Source: Allomyces arbusculus (taxonomy: Eukaryota; Blastocladiomycota; Blastocladiomycetes; Blastocladiales; Blastocladiaceae). Taken from it: 64,000 nt of DNA. Below the pieces are notes generated by a model. That model did no database searches. It worked only from the letters and a program-made list of their open reading frames with translations, and was not told the DNA's origin. The stretch covers positions 5,007 to 69,006 of the forward strand of contig JADHYV010000040.1 of assembly GCA_027604705.1 (NCBI GenBank), written 5' to 3'. The translations under genes were made by a program, and so were the position numbers. Shown here piece by piece: positions 56,042 through 64,000 of the stretch (positions are counted from its first letter, which is position 1; every line of letters begins with the position of its first letter).

Positions 56042-56553
56042 TTACCACTCGCGCTTGAAGTCCTCGGTGAGCGCCTTGTTCAGGTTCACGAACTTGGTGT
56101 TCTGGTGCGACTGGATGCGGTTCCACGGTTGCCTGTGAAAAAGATGCAAAAGAAAACGACGGTCAGAATCGGTGCAAGTCGCAACGGATCTGCGCAGTTG
56201 CCCGAAACGTACGGGTTCTCGCGGGTCCAGACGACCTCCTGGTGGCGTGCAAGGCGGGCCACGTAAAAGGTTGCGCCCGAAACGGCCGCACCAACGACGA
56301 CGACAATCGGGAGGACCTGACGACGGTGGTGGCCGGGTCAGCGTTGACGTCGAGGTGATGAACTACGAGCAGCTCCGCCGGAAATGACCGCCCGGCGCAA
56401 CGAGCAGTCTTCGCATTGACCGGCGCAAAAGCACAGCCCTCGATCATCAGGCGGGACTGCGAGCATCGGCGGCGCGGTCGGCAAAGCGGGAAACGAGTTG
56501 ACAAGTACCTCGTGACGGTACCAAGTCTTGAGGAACGAGCGAGCGGCCGACAT
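56042..56553 (-). CDS. NDUFA4: NDUFA4-like small respiratory-chain subunit
   Basis: Three exons, complement 56553-56509, 56316-56213 and 56132-56042, give 79 residues (human NDUFA4 has 81). Exon 1 is MSAARSFLKTWYRHE. Exon 2 carries the single span VLPIVVVVGAAVSGATFYVA and then RLARHQEVVWTRENP; exon 3 reads QPWNRIQSHQNTKFVNLNKA. The order span, VxWxRxNPxPWN, QxxKF matches NDUFA4/MLRQ, once assigned to complex I and now to cytochrome c oxidase. The first intron is 192 bp, the longest found here, with a CTGAC branch and a GTCGTCAG acceptor; the second is 80 bp. Because the exons are so short it is easily missed. Confidence 0.85.
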
Positions 56554-57504
56554 GATTGGTAACAGAGATGAACGAAGCTCAGACGAGGGTGCCGGGAGGG
56601 ACGAGCCGAGGGAGAGAGAGAGCGCTCTGGCAGGAGCGGGCGTCGTCTTGAGCGACCACGGTGCAAAGGGGACGACCAGGCTTGGCTGCGCGGCCCCAAT
56701 CATTTCACGCCTGCGGAGGCGCCCGTGATGAACCTCGCCGTGAGCATTTTGAAGCGAATCTAGCCTCGAAATCGACCATGGTTTCTGGCTGGGTCTGGTT
56801 CAGGGATGGTGGGCACCAGCAGGCAACTCAAGGGGACCAAACTTTGTCGCGACGATGGTCCCTGACATGGCGTGACACGGCGGCAGGGACGAGGCGGTCG
56901 TGATGGGCGGGATGGAAGCACGGCAGGGCCAGCGCATAGCGCGAGCGCGTCGTCGACGAAAAAGCGCGACGTCGAGGAGCGGGAGGTGGAAGTGGAAGTG
57001 GTGGTGCGACGCGTCATGCTTGTGATCACTTCAGATCACTCGCGCGATCGCCGTAACCAGCGCTTTCCTCAGCGGCGACTTCGATCCTGCGCAGCGTGCC
57101 GATGGGACGAGCACCACGCATTCCTTCTGCCGTTTCCTCGTCGATCCAGAGCTGTTGGAAAATAAATCACTGTCGGTGTGCATCTTGCTCGTTTTGAGGG
57201 CTCGAGAGAAAGGGCTTCATTTTCGTATCCCTGCCGGTGGGCAAAGCATGCGTGGCAACCACCCCCTTTTCAGCAACCGGCAGCGTGACAAGCGCGCAAA
57301 GATCTCCTGCACCACAGATTTGTCCCTGCCCATTCCATGGCCACCACCATTCCGTCCACCCACATCCACCACATTCCTGACCACGCAGATCAGTCAGCAA
57401 AAGCGTGCACCAGACGCGCAAATCCACCAGCACCCGCCCAACCGTCAAGATCCACCAACTGCCCGACCGCTCGCTTCAGCTGCACCCTCCCACCACGCTG
57501 CAAG
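56554..57504. other. divergent intergenic region NDUFA4-like / TTC27
   Basis: 951 bases between divergent starts. Pyrimidine-rich and CCACC-rich from about 57310 to the TTC27 ATG. No TATA box and no supported gene. Confidence 0.5.
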
Positions 57505-60023
57505 ATGACTGCTGCAAGCCTGGATCTGCTGCTCGTCAACCTCGCCCCCGCCGCGCTCGGCGACTGGGACGCGCGCCTCGTCAACGGCGAGTACCCGGCC
57601 GTGCTCGCCGCGTTCCTGCCCGCCGACTCCACCCCGTCCGCGCCGTTCGCCGGTACGGCCGCGCTAGATCACGCCCCCGCTTCCGACGGCCCAATTTTCC
57701 TCACGCTCAATAAAATGCGTGCCCGCAGATGCCCTGTCGACCCTGTCCGCCGCACTCGCCGCGCCCCACGCGCGCCTGCACGTCGCGCTCGCATCCCTGC
57801 TTCTGTTCGTGCAACTCAACTGGACGGGCCCGGACTTGCCCGCCTCGACCACCCTCCCCGCCATCTTTACTCACGACGCCGACGCACTTGCGCTGCTCAC
57901 GGCTGACGGCGAGCCCGCGTACCACCGCACCCGCTCCCCCGCGCTGCTCGCTGTCGCCCTAACCCTCTTGTGCGCACCGTGCGAGGCGGCCGACGTGCGT
58001 GCGACGGCCAACTGGTGGCACGCGCGTGCCGTGCGGTTGCAGCAGCACTTGCTCGATAACCCGGCGGCAAGTTTGCGCGACTTGCAGCTCGACTTGTTGA
58101 CCCGAGTCGCCGCCGAAGTGCCGGAATCGCATGCGTTGCGCGCGGTCCTGGAGTTGGAAGTCGCGCTGGCCTATCAGCAGTATAAGGATGATCGGGACGC
58201 GGTGGAGCACTTGGAAAAGGCGCAGACGGCGTCGGGGCTCAAGTTTGAAGTGTCGGGCCTGTTGGGTCGGCGCACGCGGTTCCAGGAAAACAGTATCACG
58301 CAGTTGGTGGTTCTGGCCGAGTCGGCGCGCGTCGAGGAGGTCAAGGAAGTGGGGGTCAAGACGTTGGCGTTGAACGACGATACGGTGCTCGAAAAGCCTA
58401 AGTTGGAGGGGGATACGGCGCGGGCGACGCAAAACTTGAGCGTCTTAGATCAGTGCATTTTGTTGAGTTACTGGTACGCCTTTCGATTTTGTTTTCGCGG
58501 ATGTGTGCGAATTGCGTGATCGGATCTGACCCGCATCGCCCAGCGAGCACGTCAAGAACACGAACCCGGCCGACGAGATTACGACCGAGCAAATGTTCCC
58601 GTTTGTGCGCCGCATTCTCGAGAACCCCAACAACTGGACCGTGCACTCGATGGCCCTCCTGCTCCGTTCGCGGCTCGAATCCAACAAGACGCGCACCGTC
58701 GAGCGCGCCGCCTTGCAAATCCAAGCGCTCGTCGACCAAATCCCGCGGTGCGACGCGACCAAGGACGACGCGCCCGTTTCCGTGCGGCTGCAGCCGATCT
58801 TCGCCGTCTCGACCCCGACGCGGTGGGCGCTCGAGGCCGAACTCGCCGATAAGATGATGAGTCTCGGCGTCGTTCGGACCGCGCTCGATATCTTCGAGCG
58901 GCTCGAATTGTGGGAAAAGGTGGTCGTTTGCCACATGCTCACGGAACGGAAAGATAAGGCCGAGGCGCTCGTCTTGCAACTGCTCGAGAAGACGCCCAAG
59001 GACCCGAAGTTCCTGTGCATGCTCGGCGACATTCGCACCGACCCGTCGCTTTACCAGGAGGCATGGGACGCGTCGAACGGCCGGTTCTCGCGCGCGATGC
59101 GTGCGCTCGGCGGACACCACTACAAGGCCGGGCGGTACGCCGAGTCGGTCGACTGCTGGCTCAAGGCCCTGCGCATCAACCCGCTGTTTGACGACGCCTG
59201 GTTCATTTGTGGGTGTGCGGCCCTGCACGTCGAAAACTGGGACGTCGCGATCGAGGCGTTTTCGCGGTGCACAGCGCTCGATTACGAAAATGCTGAGGCT
59301 TGGAATAATTTGGCGACCGTTTACCTGCGACAGAAGCGCAAGCAGGAGGCATACCGCGCGCTCCAGCAAGGGATCAAGGCCAAGTACGATTCGTGGAAAA
59401 TGTGGACCAATTACATGTACCTGGCCGTCGACTTGGGCCATTTGGACGAGGCGATGCAGGCCATGACGCGCGTGCTCGAGATCCGCGGCAAGAACGCGCG
59501 CGGGAACGCTGAGCTCGAAGCGTCGGCGCGCGCCTCGGCCGACGCGCTCGTCGATGCCGAAGTGTTGCGCATGATCGTCGACGGGATCTTGAGGCTGCAC
59601 GCTGAGCAGGCTGTCCCGAAGCGCATTGTGCGGTTGCGCGAATTGGTCGCACTCGCGACCGAGGTCGGCGCGACGAACCCGGGCGCGTGGAAGATCGCGG
59701 CGTATTTCTACACGCAGACGGGGGCGCCGAGGGAGGCGATTGATGCGCATGTCCGTGCCTACCGGTGTGTGGCCAAGGACCGGTACCTCGAGTACGCGCA
59801 GTTTGAGGCCGCGGTTGACGCCGCGACCGAGCTGTTTGAGGCCTACCGCGACCTGGGCGAGCGCGAGGTCGAGGAAAGTGGGGAGATGGCCTGTGCCGAT
59901 TGGCTCTACCAGAGCAAGCTGATTGTGCGCGCGCTGTTGGGCCGCGGCAAGGATTTCGAGGGCGAGGCCGCGTACGACAAGGTGCAGGAGCTCATGGCCG
60001 AAATCAAGGATCTGTCGCGTTAG
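57505..60023 (+). CDS. TTC27: tetratricopeptide repeat protein TTC27 (Emw1 family)
   Basis: Exons 57505-57652, 57729-58473 and 58544-60023 (introns 76 and 70 bp) give 790 residues. The middle contains the family hallmark around the second junction: CILLSYCEHVKNTNPADEIT, PFVRRILENPNNWTVHSMAL, LESNKTRTVERAALQIQALV. The C-terminal half holds TPRs: GGHHYKAGRYAESVDCWLKA, DAWFICGCAALHVENWDVAI, EAWNNLATVYLRQKRKQEAY. Yeast Emw1 is essential and linked to cell-wall integrity; human TTC27 has been linked to RNA polymerase assembly and rRNA processing. The N-terminal exon is Ala-rich and poorly conserved in appearance, and its ATG is preceded by a stop-free region, so the start is less certain than the rest. 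Confidence 0.9.
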
Positions 60024-60132
60024 TTTTCCTGACCTAGAGGGACAAGGTCCGGCGAGGTCATTCAAAAGTTTTTCTCCATTCATTTTGCGTCCACTACCAA
60101 CCAATCTATTCGAATACATACGATTTAGCGAC

Positions 60133-61536
60133 CTACTCCACCACCACGCCCGACACCGACATGCTCCCCTCCTCCTCCGCAACCGCCGCCATTTGCTGCT
60201 GTCGCCGGCGCTCCTTGCGCCGCTCCACTGAATACACCCACTCGAACGCCGTCTCCGTAACAAGAAAAGCGGCCGAGAGCAGCGACAGCGCGGCGACCTG
60301 AAGCCGCGCTGGAATCGCCTCCACCAAAACGACGGTCAGGAATGCCGTCCACCCGCCGAGGAATAACAAGACCAGAACGCGCATCGCGCGCATCACGGGC
60401 GCCGCGCGCACACCCGTCGCGGAATCAGTGCTGTCGGTGGACGTCGACGACGCGCAGGCGACTTGGGGTAACGTCGTCGGGGGCGGGCTAAGTACGTACG
60501 ATGCGCTCGCGAGCGCGGGGACCGAGCCTGGTGCAGGTGCAGGAGATTCGGAAGGTGGCGGTGGTGGCGGCGGCAACACTGGGCGTGGCGGACTCGTCGA
60601 TCGCGGTCCCGGGCGCGACCGCTTACTCTCCGGCTCGGCCGGTGCCGGTCCCGGCGCGGTCGGGAGCGGCGGCCATGTCGGTGGTGGAACCTCGTCTGTA
60701 TTCGGCGTGCCGGTTACACTCGTCATTCCTCCACCCACGCGCGACGCTGACGGTCCCGTGATCCCGCGCGCGCCGGGCCGGAACGCCGACGGCAATGTCC
60801 CTCGCCTGCCGATCCCAGTCGTCGCCGTCGACGATAACCGGCCTTTCGTCGGCCTCCTCCTCGCGGGCACCGCTGATTCGATGCGGTGCGGTCTTGCGCT
60901 GCGTAGTTCCGTGACGGTCGGCGGCGCGTCACCTGCGAGCGTGCCCAAGACCATTTCCAGCGCCCACGAGGACCCGAACGTGGCGAGAACGGGCAGGACC
61001 GCGAGTGGGGCGGCGGTCCATGCCGGAAATCGCAGTGTCGGTGTCCAATCTTGGTCGCGGCGGAGTGCGTCGACGACGACAAGCGACTCGACAGCGACGA
61101 GGACGAGCGCGCACAGCACGTACGTGCCGACGAGGAACCGTTTCCGTAACGCGGGTGAGACGACGACGAGGCGCGCGACGCGGTGCGCGGTAGCGAGCGT
61201 GATCAGGATCGGCGACGGGGTGGTCGTGAGCAGGAGGAGCACAAGGTACGGCCATTTCCATTCCTCGAGGGGCGTGGAATTGGTCACGAGTAACCGAACG
61301 GCGAGGGAGATTTGGTTGATGCCAGAAATGGCGAGGAGGATCGCGACGAGGACGAGTAAGAGAGCGCGCGCGGTTTTCTTGCCGGCGGTGCGATGCACGC
61401 GGGGGAGGGTTGTGTAAAGGGAGGCGAGCGCGAGTGCGAGGGTCACGGTTGAGAGGACGATCGTCGCCCATAGAATGCCCGGGCAGGGTGGTGGCGGCGG
61501 ATCAGCGTCGAGTAAGCCGGCGGGATCTGGCAGCAT
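60133..61536 (-). CDS. seven-span membrane protein, GPCR-like layout
   Basis: Single frame of 467 residues with seven hydrophobic segments: GILWATIVLSTVTLALALAS, ALLLVLVAILLAISGINQIS, YLVLLLLTTTPSPILITLAT, FLVGTYVLCALVLVAVESLV, AAPLAVLPVLATFGSSWALE, VLVLLFLGGWTAFLTVVLVE and QVAALSLLSAAFLVTETAFE. Between segments five and six lies a loop of about 190 residues rich in Pro, Ser, Thr and Arg. Seven spans with a long third inner loop recall receptors, but no DRY, NPxxY or known fungal receptor motif was found, so this is a layout, not a family call. Stop lies 110 bases from the TTC27 stop, convergent. Confidence 0.6.
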   Translation of the reverse strand: MLPDPAGLLDADPPPPPCPGILWATIVLSTVTLALALASLYTTLPRVHRTAGKKTARALLLVLVAILLAISGINQISLAVRLLVTNSTPLEEWKWPYLVLLLLTTTPSPILITLATAHRVARLVVVSPALRKRFLVGTYVLCALVLVAVESLVVVDALRRDQDWTPTLRFPAWTAAPLAVLPVLATFGSSWALEMVLGTLAGDAPPTVTELRSARPHRIESAVPARRRPTKGRLSSTATTGIGRRGTLPSAFRPGARGITGPSASRVGGGMTSVTGTPNTDEVPPPTWPPLPTAPGPAPAEPESKRSRPGPRSTSPPRPVLPPPPPPPSESPAPAPGSVPALASASYVLSPPPTTLPQVACASSTSTDSTDSATGVRAAPVMRAMRVLVLLFLGGWTAFLTVVLVEAIPARLQVAALSLLSAAFLVTETAFEWVYSVERRKERRRQQQMAAVAEEEGSMSVSGVVVE

Positions 61537-61906
61537 GGTACTTGCGGATGGTGGGGCTGTTCACGCACGGAGCGTGCGCGCGAGGACGACGATTGCGCTT
61601 GGCGTGAGGCGGCCCAGCAGCGCGCGCGTCGTGACCGACCGAGCTCCTGCTGCGCGCGCGAGTGGGTCGTGCTGCGCCTAGTCGCGCCGTGCAGACGCGA
61701 GAGTATCGGTCGCGAAGGTTGGGAGTGGAGAAATGGGCAGTACTTGAGCAGCAGCCGAGCAAACCGGGCAAACAGGCAAATACGCAGCCCCTTTCGACCC
61801 CCGCGTCATCCCCGGGCGCATGCCCGGCGTGCGCACAGGCACCGCGAAACGAACAATAAGCGCGCCTGCGCGTAGAAGCGTGCGCGCGTACGAGCGGCGC
61901 GCGCGT
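61537..61906. other. intergenic region 7TM / NAA38
   Basis: 370 bases between two minus-strand genes, GC-rich, with nothing specific seen. Confidence 0.5.
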
Positions 61907-62324
61907 TTATTCTCCGTGATTCGATGCGGGCGCGAGGCCCACCTGGTCGACGAGCAACGGCAGCGCGACCGCAGCAGCGGCCTCGACTTTGGTAATGTGC
62001 TTGCCGGGCACCATGACCATGGCAACGTGGCGCTCGTCGCCTAGCGAACCAGGAGAACCATTCGTCGGTCAAAAACGTCGGGTTGCACAAAGAACGGTCG
62101 GAAGAGCGGACTGGACCTTGCGGAGTGATCTCGACCGTTTCCGAGAGCACCAGGTTGCGGTCGCGGTCGGTGCACTTGAGCTTGCCGGCAAACACGCGGC
62201 CGTCCGTGACGTGCACGCGCAGGACTTGATCGAGCAGCGCGCGTAAGGGCGTGTTGACGGCGGCGGGGCCAGAAGGGGTCGGTCGTGGAGGGACGGGTGG
62301 AGGGGCGATGCTTGCGGCTGCCAT
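61907..62324 (-). CDS. NAA38: NatC auxiliary subunit NAA38 (Sm-like LSMD1)
   Basis: Two exons, complement 62324-62117 and 62040-61907, with a 76-bp intron, give 113 residues. After a Pro/Ala-rich N-terminus comes the Sm fold: PLRALLDQVLRVHVTDGRVF, AGKLKCTDRDRNLVLSETVE (Sm1), then GDERHVAMVMVPGKHITKVE (Sm2) from exon 2. This matches LSMD1/NAA38, the small subunit of the NatC N-terminal acetyltransferase (Naa30-Naa35-Naa38), rather than the spliceosomal Lsm proteins. The phase-1 GTCCAG donor is weak by the local standard, but the join restores the Sm2 motif exactly. The end DQVGLAPASNHGE has no special signal. Confidence 0.85.
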
Positions 62325-62619
62325 GGTCGGCTGAGACGAGGGTCAAGCTAGTGATGTTGCAGTTGCGGTCGCAAATGCTGGTCGTTGGCGTCGTGAATGT
62401 GCTGCAAGTCGTCGTCGTCCTCGTCGCAGTCCTGGTCGGGCGAGTTTGAAGGCCGATCAACAGAGTGGAGGAGGAGCAGAGGTGCCGACAGCAGCGACTG
62501 CAAGCTGCAAGGGACTTCACTCTCTGGAGCACCACGACATCGACCATCACTCGCATGAACGACAACCACGGCCAGGTCTGCAAAATCCACATCTTTTATC
62601 GCTCCGAAAATATTGCTCG
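62325..62619. other. intergenic region NAA38 / GT31-like
   Basis: 295 bases, including a GTCGTC-rich stretch near 62405-62435. No feature seen. Confidence 0.5.
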
Positions 62620-63943
62620 TTAGGAACCCGTTGCCGGTGTAGTCTCAAAGTCGTTCTCCACCCAAAAGTCGATGTGCGCGATCGTGAGGCCCCGCCAGGC
62701 CTGCTTCATGCGGATCCACGGCCTTCCTCGTCCTGCCCTGCCCCCACACTAAGAGCATCCCCAACAGCATGCCCTGGCTTCCCGCGACTTGTGCACCCGC
62801 ACGGCGACCCGCACGTTGCCCAGTTGGCCCACCCACTCGCCATGGCGCGCGCACTCAGCTGGTCAACAAACACGAGGTCGCTGCTACCTGCCGCTTGCCG
62901 GATCGACGCTGGCAAGACGCGCGCCTTGGACGCAGCACGCGTAGAGTCGGCGGTCGCGGGTGCGCACACGGACGCCGGGATCGTGTCGTGCTTGTGCCCG
63001 TGCGGCCGCGGCGCGAGCACGGCAAACTGGTTCGCGCTAGGTTTGGCCCAGGTCGCGCCGAGATCGGCGAGCCAGGTCCCGATCAGAGCTAGATAGTAGT
63101 GCAGAGTGTCGGTGAGGACCTGCAAAAACGTCATACGAACGAAGAAAGCAGCGCGCGCGGACCATTCTCATCAACTGCCGTCGACCGCCACCAGTTGTCG
63201 GCGCCTTGAACCGCAAGCTCGTCGACCAAGTCGCGCGAAATCAGGAACGCCGAGTCGCGCGCGGGCACCCGGTTCGACCGTGTCGCGTCCTGCGGCATGG
63301 CCATGATCACACGCGACGACGACCGGAGCAGCATCATCTACGTCGCCACCGTTCGTCAATGACCTCCACCCACAACCAACCCTCCGAACCCTCTCCGTAC
63401 CTGCGCGCGCAACTGCCTCGGATGCAACAACACATGGCTCTCCGCCTTGACCACCCACGCGACATTCTCCGGCGCGCTTTCCGCAATCGCCTGGAACATG
63501 GCGACCACCGGAGACGCCCCCCGCCCAGACCCGCCCAACATAGGCCGGATATCCGACTCGCCACGGCGCCGTGCGAGCAGCACCGGTTTCGCGTCCTCGG
63601 CAAAGAAGACCAAACACATGCCGTGCGCTTTCAGAAGGCGCGCGTCGGCCCACGTCTCGCGCACGACTTGCCGCGCCTCAATCTCGCGGTAGTCGCCGAG
63701 CCGCGTCGGGATCGCCACGACTACATCGACATTGGGGTCCTGGCACGCTACAGGGAGGTCGGCGGTCGGGTAGTACGCGCGGGCGGCGGCACGGCGTGGA
63801 GCGGCGGCGGCACGGCGTGCTGCTGGTGCAACTGCGGGGTCACGGAAAAAGACAAGTGCGAGGGTCACAAGCAGGCCGCCAATGACGAGCAGGAACAAAG
63901 TGCGCCGGCGCCGGACGGGGTAGCTCGACCAGTAGCAGTCCAT
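62620..63943 (-). CDS. GT31-like glycosyltransferase, type II membrane protein (3' end uncertain)
   Basis: Exons complement 63943-63401, 63337-63176 and 63119-about 62706 are supported. The start MDCYWSSYPVRRRR is followed by the span TLFLLVIGGLLVTLALVFF, a type II Golgi anchor. The lumenal part has VDVVVAIPTRLGDYREIEAR then QVVRETWADARL, the GT31 beta-1,3-glycosyltransferase pattern, and later WVVKAESHVLLHP, RDSAFLISRDLVDEL and GTWLADLGATW. The third exon's frame can stop at 62706, but another frame reads AWRGLTIAHIDFWVENDFET and stops at 62620, so at least one further intron probably joins them and gives the true end. The KAES where GT31 enzymes have an acidic DxD-type motif is noteworthy. 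The sugar and substrate are unknown. Confidence 0.55.
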
Positions 63944-64000
63944 GGCCGTGACGTGTGCGAGTTTGGCGCGATCGGATGGGGACCAGTGCGTGTGTCTGCC

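Noticed and set aside
58398-60263. 621-codon minus-strand ORF opposite TTC27
   Set aside because: Antisense shadow of the TTC27 exon; Arg/Leu-rich with no motif.
1-64000. Mobile or virus-like elements and CRISPR arrays
   Set aside because: No reverse transcriptase, integrase, transposase, capsid-like frame, long terminal or inverted repeats, or spaced direct repeats were recognised by reading.

Overview
The window is a compact, GC-rich, intron-containing eukaryotic nuclear sequence. It most likely comes from an early-diverging zoosporic fungus, with Blastocladiomycota or chytrids as the best guess. The fungal signal comes from a DEF1 RNA polymerase II degradation factor, a ROG1-type lipase and a cytochrome b5/acyl-CoA dehydrogenase fusion. 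Several neighbours are better known from animals or flagellated protists: a CABLES-type cyclin, a CXorf65-like protein, a Slo/BK-type channel, class I aldolase, and GRDP and Mpv17 family proteins. Coding DNA is strongly biased to G/C at third positions, so many long antisense ORFs are shadows. Introns are short (44-192 bp, mostly 60-95). Many use GTACG or GTGCG donors, and CTGAC/CTGAT branch-like motifs and YAG acceptors are common. Most genes here were rebuilt by joining exons across these signals with the frame kept. I saw no virus-like element, transposon or CRISPR array.

Layout. 1-7.5 kb, all minus strand: the 5' part of a Cys/Pro 25-residue-repeat protein that runs off the left edge, a GRDP/DUF1399 protein with Cys-rich C-terminal repeats, and DEF1. 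8.9-17.3 kb: mitochondrial RNA polymerase (+), poorly resolved small exons (-), SRP72 (-), and complex I subunit NDUFA13 (+), which diverges from SRP72. 17.8-26.1 kb: a TFIIIC subunit (GTF3C5/Sfc1) divergent from a CABLES-like cyclin, a 1.8-kb intergenic stretch, and a single-span membrane protein. 27.3-33.1 kb: tRNA-Gly(CCC), the cytochrome b5/ACAD fusion, a seven-exon ankyrin protein with a 13-nt microexon, and an Mpv17/PMP22 protein. 33.8-43.5 kb: a BK-like channel and an ABCC transporter, both plus strand. 43.5-51.6 kb: a CXorf65-like protein, class I aldolase, a frame-disturbed unknown gene, a ROG1-like lipase, a 10-N assembly gap in suspect homopolymer sequence, and a BRK1-like coiled-coil protein with a polyproline tail. 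53.4-64 kb: a single-exon F-box-like protein, NDUFA4-like, TTC27, a 7TM protein, NAA38 and a GT31-like glycosyltransferase.

The genes do not form one pathway. Mitochondrial functions recur (RPO41, NDUFA13, NDUFA4, possibly Mpv17 and ACAD), as do membrane transport and signalling. Many neighbours are divergent with 300-1,400 bp between start codons, so shared promoters are likely. The points most worth a second look are the channel with a non-GYG pore filter, the BRK1/polyproline protein ending near a DEW motif, the ankyrin microexon, stopless in-frame introns, and the frame-disturbed gene with a 23-bp tandem duplication.
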